Positions 15,550-24,153 of a DNA stretch of 51,856 bases are shown piece after piece (the first letter of the stretch is position 1; every line of letters begins with the position of its first letter). The notes below the pieces were generated by a model. That model saw only the letters and a program-made list of their open reading frames with translations. It searched no databases and was not told where the DNA came from. A program made the translations under genes and the position numbers. Origin of the DNA: Phycisphaerales bacterium (GTDB lineage: Bacteria; Planctomycetota; Phycisphaerae; Phycisphaerales; UBA1924); NCBI GenBank assembly GCA_022843045.1, contig JALHOJ010000022.1:1-51856 (forward strand), written 5' to 3'.

Positions 15550-16314
15550 GTGGAACAGCCTCGCGAGCCCGAAAAGACCGGACCGAACCTTGAAGGAGAA
15601 GACGCCCTCGCAGCGAGCGAGTCGGCGTTTGATCCGGACGCGGTGCGGATTCGTCCCAAGCCCGATGCCGGGCCGGTGTTTGAGTTGGAGCCTGCGGTTG
15701 AGGCTCCGAAGGTCAAGGCGCCATCACCCGTTGCGGTGCAGGAGGCCAACGCGAAGATCGCGGAGGCGGAGCGACGCGAAGCGGAGGAACGGGAGCGGAA
15801 GAAGCGTGAGGAGGAGTCGCTGGATGGGAAGCCGCTCACGGAGCCGCTGGTGCCTCGCGAGTTTCGGCAGTGGCGGACGGTGGCGTACATCGGAGCGGGT
15901 GTGCTTGCGCTCGCCGCGGGACTGGCGTGGCATGGGGCCGCAAAGTCGGGGTTCATCGTCGCGCTGATTGTGATGTACACGACGGTGCTGCACAGCGGCC
16001 TGGCGCTGGGCGCGCTGCGCTTGCAGGCCATGCTCGAACAGCGGCCGATGGGCGAGTGGCGGGAGGCGCTGGCGCGATTCTTCCTGAGCCTCGCGGTGTT
16101 TCACGCGGTGTTGTACCTGCCGCTCAAGACGGGGTACGTGGCGCTTGACAAGTCGGTGCTCGCGGTCGCGGCGGCGGGCGGGTTTGTGGGCGCTGTGATC
16201 GTGCTGTTTCGATGGCCGCCCCGACGGGCGGTGATGGTGGGTGGGATTCAGGTGCTGATCTGGGTTGCGCTCACGATGCACGTGTGGCTTGAGAAGTTGA
16301 TCCGCGTCAAGTGA
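15550..16314 (+). CDS. Membrane protein with charged cytoplasmic N-terminus, unknown
   Basis: 254 residues from a GTG at 15550. The first ~110 residues are hydrophilic and include a Glu/Arg/Lys-rich coiled-coil stretch (EANAKIAEAERREAEERERKKREEE). About five hydrophobic helices follow (TVAYIGAGVLALAAGLAWHG, FIVALIVMYTTVLHSGLALG, FFLSLAVFHAVLYLPL, VLAVAAAGGFVGAVIVLF, VLIWVALTMHVWLEKL). I do not recognise the family. It is convergent with mscS, 45 nt away. Confidence 0.7.
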   Translation: MEQPREPEKTGPNLEGEDALAASESAFDPDAVRIRPKPDAGPVFELEPAVEAPKVKAPSPVAVQEANAKIAEAERREAEERERKKREEESLDGKPLTEPLVPREFRQWRTVAYIGAGVLALAAGLAWHGAAKSGFIVALIVMYTTVLHSGLALGALRLQAMLEQRPMGEWREALARFFLSLAVFHAVLYLPLKTGYVALDKSVLAVAAAGGFVGAVIVLFRWPPRRAVMVGGIQVLIWVALTMHVWLEKLIRVK

Positions 16315-16359
16315 ATCGATGACTCGGGGACTTGGGCATCCTCGTCGAGTCTGTTGGCG

Positions 16360-17283
16360 TTACGACACATTTTTGATCAGGGCAACGGGCGCCGCCGGTG
16401 CAAATCCGGCCTTCCCGATCGCCTCGTTGCACGCGATGAGCAGCTTTTCGCGGGTCGCGTCCACGTCGCTGGTCTTGCACCATACGCCAACGTTGAAGGT
16501 GTTCGCTGCGCCCATCGCCGTGAGCGCCACGCCTGGGTTCTTGCTCGCAACGCGGCCGGGCAGTTGGGTGGCGACGCTTGCGAGCAACTCGCGGGCCTTG
16601 TCGACGGGCACGCCCGCGTCGATGCCCACGTTGACATCCACGGCGCGCTCCTCGAACGCCGTCGCGTTGGTGATGACTCCGCCCACGATCGCGCCGTTGG
16701 GGATGATGATCTTGCGGTTGTCGGGGGTGATCAGGATGGTTGAGAAGAGGCTGACTTCGTCGACGATGCCGGTCTGGCCGCCCGCGGTGACGGCGTCACC
16801 GACCTTAAAGGGGCGGAAGATGAGCAGCATGACGCCGCTGGCGATGTGGCTGAGCGAGCCTTGCAGGGCGAGGCCGATGGCGACGCCGATGGTGCCCAGG
16901 ATCGCGACGAGGCTGCCGACCTGCACGCCGAAGCTGCTCAAGCAGGTGATGACGACGGCGGCGAGGACGATCCAACGCACGAAGTTGCCCAGGAACCGCA
17001 CGAGGGTTTCGTCGAGCTTGGCGCGTCGGCAGGTGTTGGCGATGACCTTGCCGATCCAGCCTGCGACGATGTATCCCACCACCAGCAGCACGATGGCCTT
17101 GACGACGGGCACGCCGTAGGTCTCGACCAGGCGCATGATCTGATCGGGGCTGACGTCGGCACCGACGACCGCTTGCTCGGCGGCCGTGCCCAGCGGCTTG
17201 GGTTCGGGCGCAGCGATCGGCGCGGCGGCAGAGGGCGCGGCGGGCGTGGCCTGGGCGAGGAGCGAAAGAGCGAAGTGCAGCAT
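16360..17283 (-). CDS. MscS-family mechanosensitive ion channel
   Basis: 307 residues from the ATG at 17283. An N-terminal signal or first hydrophobic segment (MLHFALSLLAQA) and a Pro/Ala linker precede the channel. The pore helix region VGSLVAILGTIGVAIGLALQGSLSHIASGVMLLIFRPFKVGD is the diagnostic Gly/Ala-rich TM3 and beta-domain entry of MscS. VSLFSTILITPDNRKIIIPNGAIVGGVITN is the conserved beta domain. It would open under membrane tension to release solutes on hypo-osmotic shock. It is divergent from the TlpA-like gene over 279 nt, in which I see no further gene. Confidence 0.93.
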   Translation of the reverse strand: MLHFALSLLAQATPAAPSAAAPIAAPEPKPLGTAAEQAVVGADVSPDQIMRLVETYGVPVVKAIVLLVVGYIVAGWIGKVIANTCRRAKLDETLVRFLGNFVRWIVLAAVVITCLSSFGVQVGSLVAILGTIGVAIGLALQGSLSHIASGVMLLIFRPFKVGDAVTAGGQTGIVDEVSLFSTILITPDNRKIIIPNGAIVGGVITNATAFEERAVDVNVGIDAGVPVDKARELLASVATQLPGRVASKNPGVALTAMGAANTFNVGVWCKTSDVDATREKLLIACNEAIGKAGFAPAAPVALIKNVS

Positions 17284-17562
17284 GGGCTTCTCCGAAGGTG
17301 TGGCAGCGCGTTGCACGCTGGCGGGGACAAACATAGTCGCCCGCGCGTGCGGACACCCATTCGGCGGAGCGTGTTTGGATTGTGTATGGGCGACGCTGAT
17401 CCGCGAAACCGGGCGCTAAGCCGTGCGTCCAACCAATTGCGGAACTTCAAGTCCGCATAGCCTTTGGCACGCGCGGCGGCTGCCGCGGATTGTCTTTCTC
17501 GCGCGGCGTCGATGGTCGATGCTTCGCCCCATCCATCGTGCCCCGCATTCTCGGAGCAACTC

Positions 17563-18714
17563 ATGAATCTGAAACAGTTTGGCCGGCTCGCCCTTCTCTC
17601 TTTGGTCCTTAGCGCGGGATTCGTCGCTCCGGTCGCACGAGCCGATGACGACAAGAGCGCGGCGACGACCGCCGCGAAGTTTGGCGTGGGCCTGCCCGCT
17701 CCCGCCCTGAAGGTGGAGAAGTTCATCAAGGGCGATCCGGTCAGCGAGTTCAAGAAGGGCCATGTCTACATCGTCGAGATGTGGGCGACCTGGTGCGGCC
17801 CGTGCATCCGCATGTTCCCGCACCTCTCCGAACTCCAGGAGAAGCACAAGGACCAGATCACGATCGTCGGCGTGAACGTCTGGGAAGATCGCGGCGAGGA
17901 ATACAGCGAGAAGATGCTCAAGAAGGTGACGGAGTTCGTCAACGGTCGCGACACCATGCGTTACACCGTGGCCTACGACGGCGGCAGCAAGAACTTCATC
18001 AAGAACTGGGCCGAGCCCGCGATGGTCATGGGCATCCCGCACGCGTTCGTCGTCAACCAGGACGGCGTGATCGCGTGGAGCGGGCACCCGGCCGAGCTCG
18101 ATGACGTGCTTCCCAAGGTCTTGGACAAGACCTGGGACCTGAACGCCGCGAAGTCGGCGTATGAGGCGGAAATGGACGCCTCGCGCAAGCAGATGGAACT
18201 CCAGAAGCGGATGCAGAAGGAGATGGAGCCGCTCAAGGAGCAGAACGCGAAGCTGCGCCAGCTCATGAAGGACGGCAACCGCGAGGAAGCGCTGCCCCTG
18301 CTCATGGAAGTCGGGGAGAAGGCTCCCAACGCGGGCATGGGCGCCGCGAACGAAGCGCTGAGCATCCTGCTCAGCGAAAAGAAGGACTTCACGAAGGGGT
18401 ATGAGTACGCGGCGAAGCTGGTCGATGGTCCGTACAAGGACAACAGCCGGGGCCTGAACATGATCGCGTGGACGATCGTGGATCCCGCGGCCAGCATCGA
18501 GAACCGCAACGCCGATCTCGCGCTGCGGGCGGCGAAGCGTGCCAGCGAACTCGAGGGCGACAAGGACCCGATGATCCTCGACACCCTCGCCCGCGCTCAC
18601 TTCCTCAAGGGCGACAAGGCCAAGGCCATCGAGATTCAGACCAAGGCTCTCGCGGGCGCGCCCGATGAACTCAAGGCCGACTTCCAGAAGTCGCTGGATG
18701 AGTTCAGCAAGTAA
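17563..18714 (+). CDS. TlpA/ResA-like thioredoxin-fold protein with TPR-like C-terminus, exported
   Basis: 383 residues from the ATG at 17563 (GGAG at 17554-17557). The signal peptide is about 1-27 (LALLSLVLSAGFVAPVARA). The thioredoxin domain has WCGPC at 77-81 and the cis-Pro loop GIPHAFVVNQDGVIAW. A Met/Lys/Glu-rich coiled coil lies around 205-250, then TPR-like helices (DPMILDTLARAHFLKGDKAKAIEIQTKAL) finish the protein. TlpA-like proteins are extracytoplasmic thiol reductases. The helical tail would add protein-protein contacts. A strong terminator follows. Confidence 0.88.
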   Translation: MNLKQFGRLALLSLVLSAGFVAPVARADDDKSAATTAAKFGVGLPAPALKVEKFIKGDPVSEFKKGHVYIVEMWATWCGPCIRMFPHLSELQEKHKDQITIVGVNVWEDRGEEYSEKMLKKVTEFVNGRDTMRYTVAYDGGSKNFIKNWAEPAMVMGIPHAFVVNQDGVIAWSGHPAELDDVLPKVLDKTWDLNAAKSAYEAEMDASRKQMELQKRMQKEMEPLKEQNAKLRQLMKDGNREEALPLLMEVGEKAPNAGMGAANEALSILLSEKKDFTKGYEYAAKLVDGPYKDNSRGLNMIAWTIVDPAASIENRNADLALRAAKRASELEGDKDPMILDTLARAHFLKGDKAKAIEIQTKALAGAPDELKADFQKSLDEFSK

Positions 18715-18743
18715 GGTAAACGCTGATCACTTCGGACTTGCTC

Positions 18744-18772
18744 AACCGACCGGCCCGCGCCGGTCGGTTTTC
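18744..18772 (+). terminator. Intrinsic terminator after TlpA-like gene
   Basis: AACCGACCGG (18744-18753), 6-nt loop CCCGCG, CCGGTCGGTT (18760-18769), then TTTTCA-like tail: a perfect 10-bp stem with a short T-run. Confidence 0.9.
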
Positions 18773-18815
18773 ATTAGTGCTCGGTGACCCGCTGGATTGT
18801 GCAATACGCTTTTTC

Positions 18816-19403
18816 ATGGCCACAATCCCCGATCGCTTGTTCACGCTGCCCGATGGGCGCGTGTGCGTCGTGCGGTGCCCGCGCGAGGACGAGGGCGAGT
18901 ATGTCCGCGCGAACGTCAAGGCGACCTTTGCCACCACCGACAGCGTGCTGACGTGCGCAGATGAGTTTGTGATGAGCGCGGAGGACGAGGCCAAGTTCAT
19001 CAAGGAGCGAATCGCATCGCCCACGGGCATGTTCGTGATCGCGGAAGTCGGCCCCGAAGGATTGCACGCGTTCGCGGGCTGCGCGGGGCTTGACCCGATT
19101 CCCAAACGCCGGGCCCAGCACAACGTCACGCTGGGCATCATGACGGGCGAGGGATATCGGGGCGTGGGTGTGGGCCAGTGCATCATGCAGACGCTGATGG
19201 ATTACGCCCGTGCGCATCCGATCATCCGGCGCGTGCAGCTCGAAGTGCTCGAAGCCAACCCACGCGCGATCGCCCTCTATGAACGCCACGGGTTTGTGCG
19301 CGAGGGGCGGCGTATTGGGTGCTTTCAGCGGACGCCCGGGGTGTTTGAGAATGATCTGATCATGGCGGCGGACGTTCAGAGCGACAGAGCGACGGAGCGA
19401 TAG
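18816..19403 (+). CDS. GNAT family N-acetyltransferase
   Basis: 195 residues from the ATG at 18816. Acetyl-CoA-binding motif GEGYRGVGVGQCIMQTLMDYAR and the NPRAIALYERHGFVREGRR strand-helix are typical of RimJ/RimL- and spermidine-acetyltransferase-like GNATs. The acceptor is unknown. The last nine codons and the TAG stop are built from an 8-bp tandem repeat (19379-19410), so repeat number changes would alter the C-terminus. It follows the TlpA-like gene but is separated from it by a strong terminator. Confidence 0.85.
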   Translation: MATIPDRLFTLPDGRVCVVRCPREDEGEYVRANVKATFATTDSVLTCADEFVMSAEDEAKFIKERIASPTGMFVIAEVGPEGLHAFAGCAGLDPIPKRRAQHNVTLGIMTGEGYRGVGVGQCIMQTLMDYARAHPIIRRVQLEVLEANPRAIALYERHGFVREGRRIGCFQRTPGVFENDLIMAADVQSDRATER

Positions 19404-19410
19404 AGCGACA
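19379..19410 (+). repeat. Octanucleotide tandem repeat, 4 units (GAGCGACA type)
   Basis: GAGCGACA, GAGCGACG, GAGCGATA, GAGCGACA in perfect 8-bp register, spanning the stop codon of the GNAT gene (19401-19403). The pattern G-N-GCGA-NN matches the octamers at 30206-30299. Confidence 0.85.
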
Positions 19411-19513
19411 GAGGAGCGGCGCTCACTGTCCCGACGCTCGTCGATTGCAGCACGCTTCAAGCACGCACGCGGCGTTCGCCCACGCTTGCGCGTGGGGCCC
19501 GTTTCACTTTGGT

Positions 19514-21928
19514 TCACGCGCGATCCAACGCGATATCGAGTTCAACGACGACGGGCGGCAGGCAGGCGTTGTCGGTGCAGGCTTGGTAGCGCACGATGAG
19601 CAGGGGATTGCCCTTCCATTCGCCGGTGCGTTCCAGCACGACGGGAATTTCGTGGCGACCCGTGAGTACTCGGACTCGACCAAGGCCGGCCGCAGCACTG
19701 CTCACGCCGTGCGGCGTGCCTTGCGGATAGTCCGCATATGCCGCGATGCCGCCGCCGTTGTGGATGTCAATCCGAAGCGGCAGGAGGCCCGGCGCCGCGG
19801 GCTCGCCCTCGACGCGAGGATCCGCGGCGATGATGTGATACCCGGGCTCGATCTGCACCACCAGCGTGCACTGCGCGGGGGCATCGTGGCCAATGGTCAG
19901 CCGCTCGACGCTCGCGAAGACCTGCACGGCGTCGGCCGTCGTGCCTGCCGCGGCGGGGCTGGCTGCAGCCGGGCGAGACTCGCGTGATGTGTCCGTTCGC
20001 GGCGCGAGCAGGCTTGCGTCGGGTGATCGCAGGATGCGCAGCATTGCCCGCACGCTTTCGACGCATCCCGCGGGGCTCGCGGCGAGGCGCCCGGATTGAT
20101 GCGCCAGGGCGGCGAGCGCGCTCTGCCCGTCGCCCAAGTCCAGCAGCGCGTGCGTTATCGTGGCGAAGCCGCTGGGAATCGCCCCGTCGTGCGTCGCGCA
20201 GGCTCGCACGAACAGGTCGGGCTGATCGGCGCGAGTGTCGAACCATGGGGTGGGCTGGGTCGCTGGCGCGGCGTTGGCTCGGAGAGCCGGGCTGCTCGCG
20301 GAGAACGCCCCGGCGGCCTCGCGGGCCAGTTCGTATCCCAGATCATCCCGGCCGACCGCGACCGCAGCGCGAATCAGCCAGGCGTAGTCCTCCAGCAGCC
20401 CGGCGGTGTGGGCCGCGTTGCCCCGCGCGGTGCGGAGCAGGCCTTGGGGCGTGCGGAGCTGCTGCATGAGGCCGACGAACGCGGCGCGAGCCAACTCTCT
20501 CATCGATGCGTCGCCCAACTCGCGCCCGGCACGATCCAGCGCGACGATCATCATGCCGTTCCAACTCGCGAGCACCTTGTCGTCGGTCGCGGGGCGCGGG
20601 CGGCCAGCGCGGAACGTCAGCAGTCGCTCTCGCACGCTTGCGAATCGCTCGCGGAACTCGCTGCCAGAAAGCCCCATGCGGGCCGCGACCGCATCGGGCC
20701 GCTCGTCCATGCGGAGCACCCAGGTCGCGGGCTCGTGCGGATGATGCGGGTCCTGGAAGTTCGCCTCGCGCGACAGCCCGAAGAGTGCGAATGCCAAGTC
20801 GGTGTCTTCGTGCACACGCTGCGAGGACGCCAACGCCTCACGCACGCGCTCGGGCGTCCACACATAGTTGAGCCCTTCGCGCCCGTCCACTTCCGCGTCC
20901 TGTGCGCTCCAGAAGCCGCGAATCGCGGCGAGCGATCCGGTTGAAGACGCGCCGCCACCTTCCATCAACTCGGCACGCACATAGGCCACGATGCCTCGCG
21001 CCACATCCGCGTACCACGCGTCTCCATATACCTTCGCGGCTCGCGCGTACACGCTCAGCAGTTGTGCCTGGTCGTACAGCATCTTCTCAAAGTGCGGCAC
21101 GGTCCAGTGGGCGTCCACGCTGTAGCGATGGAAGCCGCCCGCGAGATGATCGTGAATCCCACCCTTGGCCATCGCGTCCAGCGTGACGCGCACGGCTTGG
21201 TCGATTGCAGGACGCGTCTCCGCGCTCGCGATCTCGCGGGCGTCGAGCAGGAACTCCAGAAACACGGGCTGCGGAAACTTTGGAGCAGTGCCAAAGCCGC
21301 CGTGCACCTTATCAAACAGCGCGAGGATGCGCGTGAGCGCTTCCTCGACCAGTTCCGCCCCCAGCGGTGCGCTGGGCGGCTGCGTCGCCACATGCTCCGC
21401 GACCGCCTCGGCGAGCTTACTCGCCTGCTCGCGTACGTCCTCGCGCTGCGACTTGTACGCCCCGCTGATGCCTTCGAGCACCTGGCGAAATGTCGGCATC
21501 CCGCGTGCGCCCGCGAACCGCGCATCGCGCGGGAAGTACGTCCCGCAGTAGAACGGTCGCAGCGTGTCGGGCTCGAGAAACACGCTCATGGGCCAGCCGC
21601 CATGTCCGCGCATCGTGATGGTCGCGGCCATGTACAGCTCATCGAGGTCGGGTCGCTCCTCGCGGTCGAGCTTGACGCACACGAACAGCTCGTTCATGAT
21701 CGCCGCAGTTTCGTCATGCTCGAAGCTCTCCCGTTCCATGACGTGGCACCAGTAGCAGGTGCTGTAGCCGATGGACAGAAAGATCGGCACTTCACGCCGA
21801 CGCGCCTCCGCGAACGCTTCCTCGCCCCAAGGCCGCCACGCGACGGGGTTGTACGCGTGCTGCAGCAGGTAAGGGCTGGTGGAGTGGATCAGGTGGTTGG
21901 GTTGGCGACCGGCGGTCGGGCGGGACAT
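19514..21928 (-). CDS. YyaL/DUF255 thioredoxin-domain protein fused to DsbD-alpha-like domain
   Basis: 804 residues from the ATG at 21928; the frame is open further upstream but conservation starts here ([21 protein letters not shown]). The N-terminal thioredoxin-like domain has CYWC at 58-61, followed by His62. The (alpha/alpha)-barrel part contains [28 protein letters not shown] and [17 protein letters not shown], as in YyaL/spermatogenesis-associated-protein-20 relatives. Beyond the usual end, about residues 670-804 form an extra beta-rich domain ([19 protein letters not shown] ... [12 protein letters not shown]) that resembles the DsbD N-terminal alpha domain. It lacks a signal peptide, so a cytoplasmic place is likely, unusual for a DsbD-alpha fold. 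Last gene of the recJ-lnt-HEAT-panC run. Confidence 0.9.
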   Translation of the reverse strand: MSRPTAGRQPNHLIHSTSPYLLQHAYNPVAWRPWGEEAFAEARRREVPIFLSIGYSTCYWCHVMERESFEHDETAAIMNELFVCVKLDREERPDLDELYMAATITMRGHGGWPMSVFLEPDTLRPFYCGTYFPRDARFAGARGMPTFRQVLEGISGAYKSQREDVREQASKLAEAVAEHVATQPPSAPLGAELVEEALTRILALFDKVHGGFGTAPKFPQPVFLEFLLDAREIASAETRPAIDQAVRVTLDAMAKGGIHDHLAGGFHRYSVDAHWTVPHFEKMLYDQAQLLSVYARAAKVYGDAWYADVARGIVAYVRAELMEGGGASSTGSLAAIRGFWSAQDAEVDGREGLNYVWTPERVREALASSQRVHEDTDLAFALFGLSREANFQDPHHPHEPATWVLRMDERPDAVAARMGLSGSEFRERFASVRERLLTFRAGRPRPATDDKVLASWNGMMIVALDRAGRELGDASMRELARAAFVGLMQQLRTPQGLLRTARGNAAHTAGLLEDYAWLIRAAVAVGRDDLGYELAREAAGAFSASSPALRANAAPATQPTPWFDTRADQPDLFVRACATHDGAIPSGFATITHALLDLGDGQSALAALAHQSGRLAASPAGCVESVRAMLRILRSPDASLLAPRTDTSRESRPAAASPAAAGTTADAVQVFASVERLTIGHDAPAQCTLVVQIEPGYHIIAADPRVEGEPAAPGLLPLRIDIHNGGGIAAYADYPQGTPHGVSSAAAGLGRVRVLTGRHEIPVVLERTGEWKGNPLLIVRYQACTDNACLPPVVVELDIALDRA

Positions 21929-22032
21929 GGGGGCCTCGGGGGTGTTGAGGAAAAGTAGGATGCAGGAGTGTGATACTGGCGTAGTCGGCCCGCGAACGCT
22001 GCCTGCCCAGTCGGCAGGCACAGCGCGAGTCT

Positions 22033-22875
22033 TCACGCCGGTCGCCATTCGCTGTTGTCGATCAGGCGTACCGAGCCCATGCGCGCGGCGATCAGCGCGC
22101 GGTGGGGGCCGGAGGCGGCGGGCTCGAGTGATTCGGCGTGTCGAACCACGGCGTACTCGACGGCGAGGTCGCGCTTTTCGAGTTCGCTCCGCATCAGACG
22201 CTCGGCGTCGGCGGGTGTCTTGGCGCTCCAGGATTCGCAGAGCGCTTGGCTGATGGCGAGGGCGCGCTGGCGATCTTCGGGGGACAGAAACACGTTGCGG
22301 CTGCTCATCGCCAGACCGCCTTGCTCGCGGATGGTCTCGCCCGCGATGATGTCGATGGGGTAGCGCAGATCGCGGGTCATCGCGCGGATGACTTGGAGTT
22401 GCTGCCAGTCCTTCTCGCCAAACACCGCCGCGAGAGGGCGGACCAGATCGAAGAGTCGCTTGACCACCTGGCACACACCCGCGAAGTGGCCCGGGCGGAG
22501 GGCGTCTTCGAGCGAAGGACGCGTCGCAACGGCGGGCAAAGGCGGAACTTCAACGCCTTCATCGGTCGGGTACACGTCTTCGACGCCTGGTGCATAGACC
22601 ACGCTCGCCCCGGCGGCTTCGCACAGGCTCAGGTCGGCTTCGATCGTTTTGGGGTAGCGTGTGAAGTCGGCTTGCTCGTTGAACTGCGTGGGGTTGACGA
22701 AGATGCTCACGACGCAGCCGTCGTCGAGGTTGCGGTCCCTTGCCACGGCAACAGCCTTGCGAATCAGCGACGCGTGGCCTTCGTGCAGCGCGCCCATGGT
22801 GGGCACGAATGCACAACGCCGCCCGCCCGGGGCCATGATGCGTGCGAGGTCCTTGTGACGGGTGCAGAGGATCAC
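22033..22875 (-). CDS. panC: Pantothenate synthetase PanC
   Basis: 280 residues, standard length. [18 protein letters not shown] is the HIGH-like ATP-binding motif. [61 protein letters not shown] and [14 protein letters not shown] (KMSKS-like) are all characteristic. It joins pantoate and beta-alanine with ATP to give pantothenate for CoA. The start is a GTG at 22875. It lies between the HEAT lipoprotein (47 nt) and the YyaL fusion (104 nt) on the same strand. No panB or panD is nearby. Confidence 0.96.
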   Translation of the reverse strand: MILCTRHKDLARIMAPGGRRCAFVPTMGALHEGHASLIRKAVAVARDRNLDDGCVVSIFVNPTQFNEQADFTRYPKTIEADLSLCEAAGASVVYAPGVEDVYPTDEGVEVPPLPAVATRPSLEDALRPGHFAGVCQVVKRLFDLVRPLAAVFGEKDWQQLQVIRAMTRDLRYPIDIIAGETIREQGGLAMSSRNVFLSPEDRQRALAISQALCESWSAKTPADAERLMRSELEKRDLAVEYAVVRHAESLEPAASGPHRALIAARMGSVRLIDNSEWRPA

Positions 22876-22922
22876 GGCGGAGAACGTACGCGGGGTGGCG
22901 AGCCGGCGTTTTCGGCGGTCGA

Positions 22923-24011
22923 TCAGCGGCTGCCGGACCGCAGCACCGCGGCGGCGGCGGCGACTCGCACGCTTGGATCCTTGTCCTGCATCAGCGTGCG
23001 GAGGCGGTCCCAGTACTTGGGGCCAGGATGCGAGCCGTACACCGACGCCGCCTGCGCCCGGATGACGGGATTCGCGTCGGCGAGGTAGTCATCCGCCGCG
23101 ATCACGGCGGTGTCGGTTCCCATTCGGGCCAGCGACGAGGCGACGCCCAGCCGGACCTCGGCGGGGTAGGGATTGCCCTCGCGGTCGCGATAGGCCAGCA
23201 CATTCAGCAACTGGCCGATGGACTCGCGGTCGCGGAGCTCACCCAGAATCTGGGCAGCCAGCGCGGCGGCCTCGAGTTCTTCGGGCTGGCTTGGATAAAG
23301 CGCGGCGCGAATCACGGGCAGTTGATCGCGCTCGCCCAACTTCACCATCGCCTCGGCGATCTGGAGTTGGAACACCAACTGGTGGCTTGGGGGCAGCACC
23401 GGCCCGCGTTGGGCCGCCGCGGAGCGAAGCAGGCCCAGTGCAGAGCGATTGCCCGACTCGCCCAGGACGAACGCTGCCTGGCGACTTACCCAAGGCGAGT
23501 CGTCGTTCATGAGCATGCGGCCCAGGGGCGACTGGTCGATCGCCCGGCCGTTCTTGAGATAGGCGTGCATCGCCGCGACCTGGACGGAGTGATTGGGGTC
23601 TTCGAGCAGCGGCTCGACGCGGGGCAGCAGGTCCTTGGACTGGCTCCGCGCCACCGCAGACGCGGCGACGGCCCGCACGCCCGGGGTCGAGTCAGACAAG
23701 CCAGCATCGATAATCGCGCGCAGACGCCGCGGCACGAACGCCGCGGCTTCGACGGCATTGGCGCGGACCGCGCCGTCGGGGTTGGCGGCCATCTGCTCGA
23801 CGATGGCGATGGCTTCTTCGCGGAGCTTGGAGACGTCGACGGGGGTACTGATGATGCCGGCGTTCCCTGGCTGGCCAGCACGTTGGCCTTGATTGGGTTG
23901 GCTTCCGGATTGGGTGGCGCAGCCGGTCAGACAAGTGGCAAGCCCCGTCGAGAGCATGAGCGCGAGGCCGGAGAGAGTGCGGGGGGCAGTGGTGGCGGGC
24001 GTCAGAGGCAT
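22923..24011 (-). CDS. HEAT-repeat lipoprotein
   Basis: 362 residues from the ATG at 24011. Signal with lipobox LTGC puts the lipidated Cys at 31 (LSTGLATCLTGCATQ). A short Gln/Gly/Pro linker is followed by HEAT-like helical repeats: DGAVRANAVEAAAFVPRRL, STPGVRAVAASAVARSQ, NHSVQVAAMHAYLKNG, SPWVSRQAAFVLGESGN, NPVIRAQAASVYGSHPG and DPSVRVAAAAAVLRSGS. It probably acts as an envelope protein-binding scaffold. The lipid would be processed by Lnt, encoded just upstream in the same run, though the link may be accidental. 142 nt separate it from lnt. Confidence 0.85.
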   Translation of the reverse strand: MPLTPATTAPRTLSGLALMLSTGLATCLTGCATQSGSQPNQGQRAGQPGNAGIISTPVDVSKLREEAIAIVEQMAANPDGAVRANAVEAAAFVPRRLRAIIDAGLSDSTPGVRAVAASAVARSQSKDLLPRVEPLLEDPNHSVQVAAMHAYLKNGRAIDQSPLGRMLMNDDSPWVSRQAAFVLGESGNRSALGLLRSAAAQRGPVLPPSHQLVFQLQIAEAMVKLGERDQLPVIRAALYPSQPEELEAAALAAQILGELRDRESIGQLLNVLAYRDREGNPYPAEVRLGVASSLARMGTDTAVIAADDYLADANPVIRAQAASVYGSHPGPKYWDRLRTLMQDKDPSVRVAAAAAVLRSGSR

Positions 24012-24153
24012 TGCGCTTCCTTGGGTTTGAGCGAGGCGTGCGGTCAGCCGCGGGGGAGTCCTCGGAAAGATATCGGCAGGGGGACGAAGGGGACTGGACT
24101 GGCGGGCACCGATGCGGGTTGGTCGTACGTCTGGCGGGCGGGATCGTTCGCGC

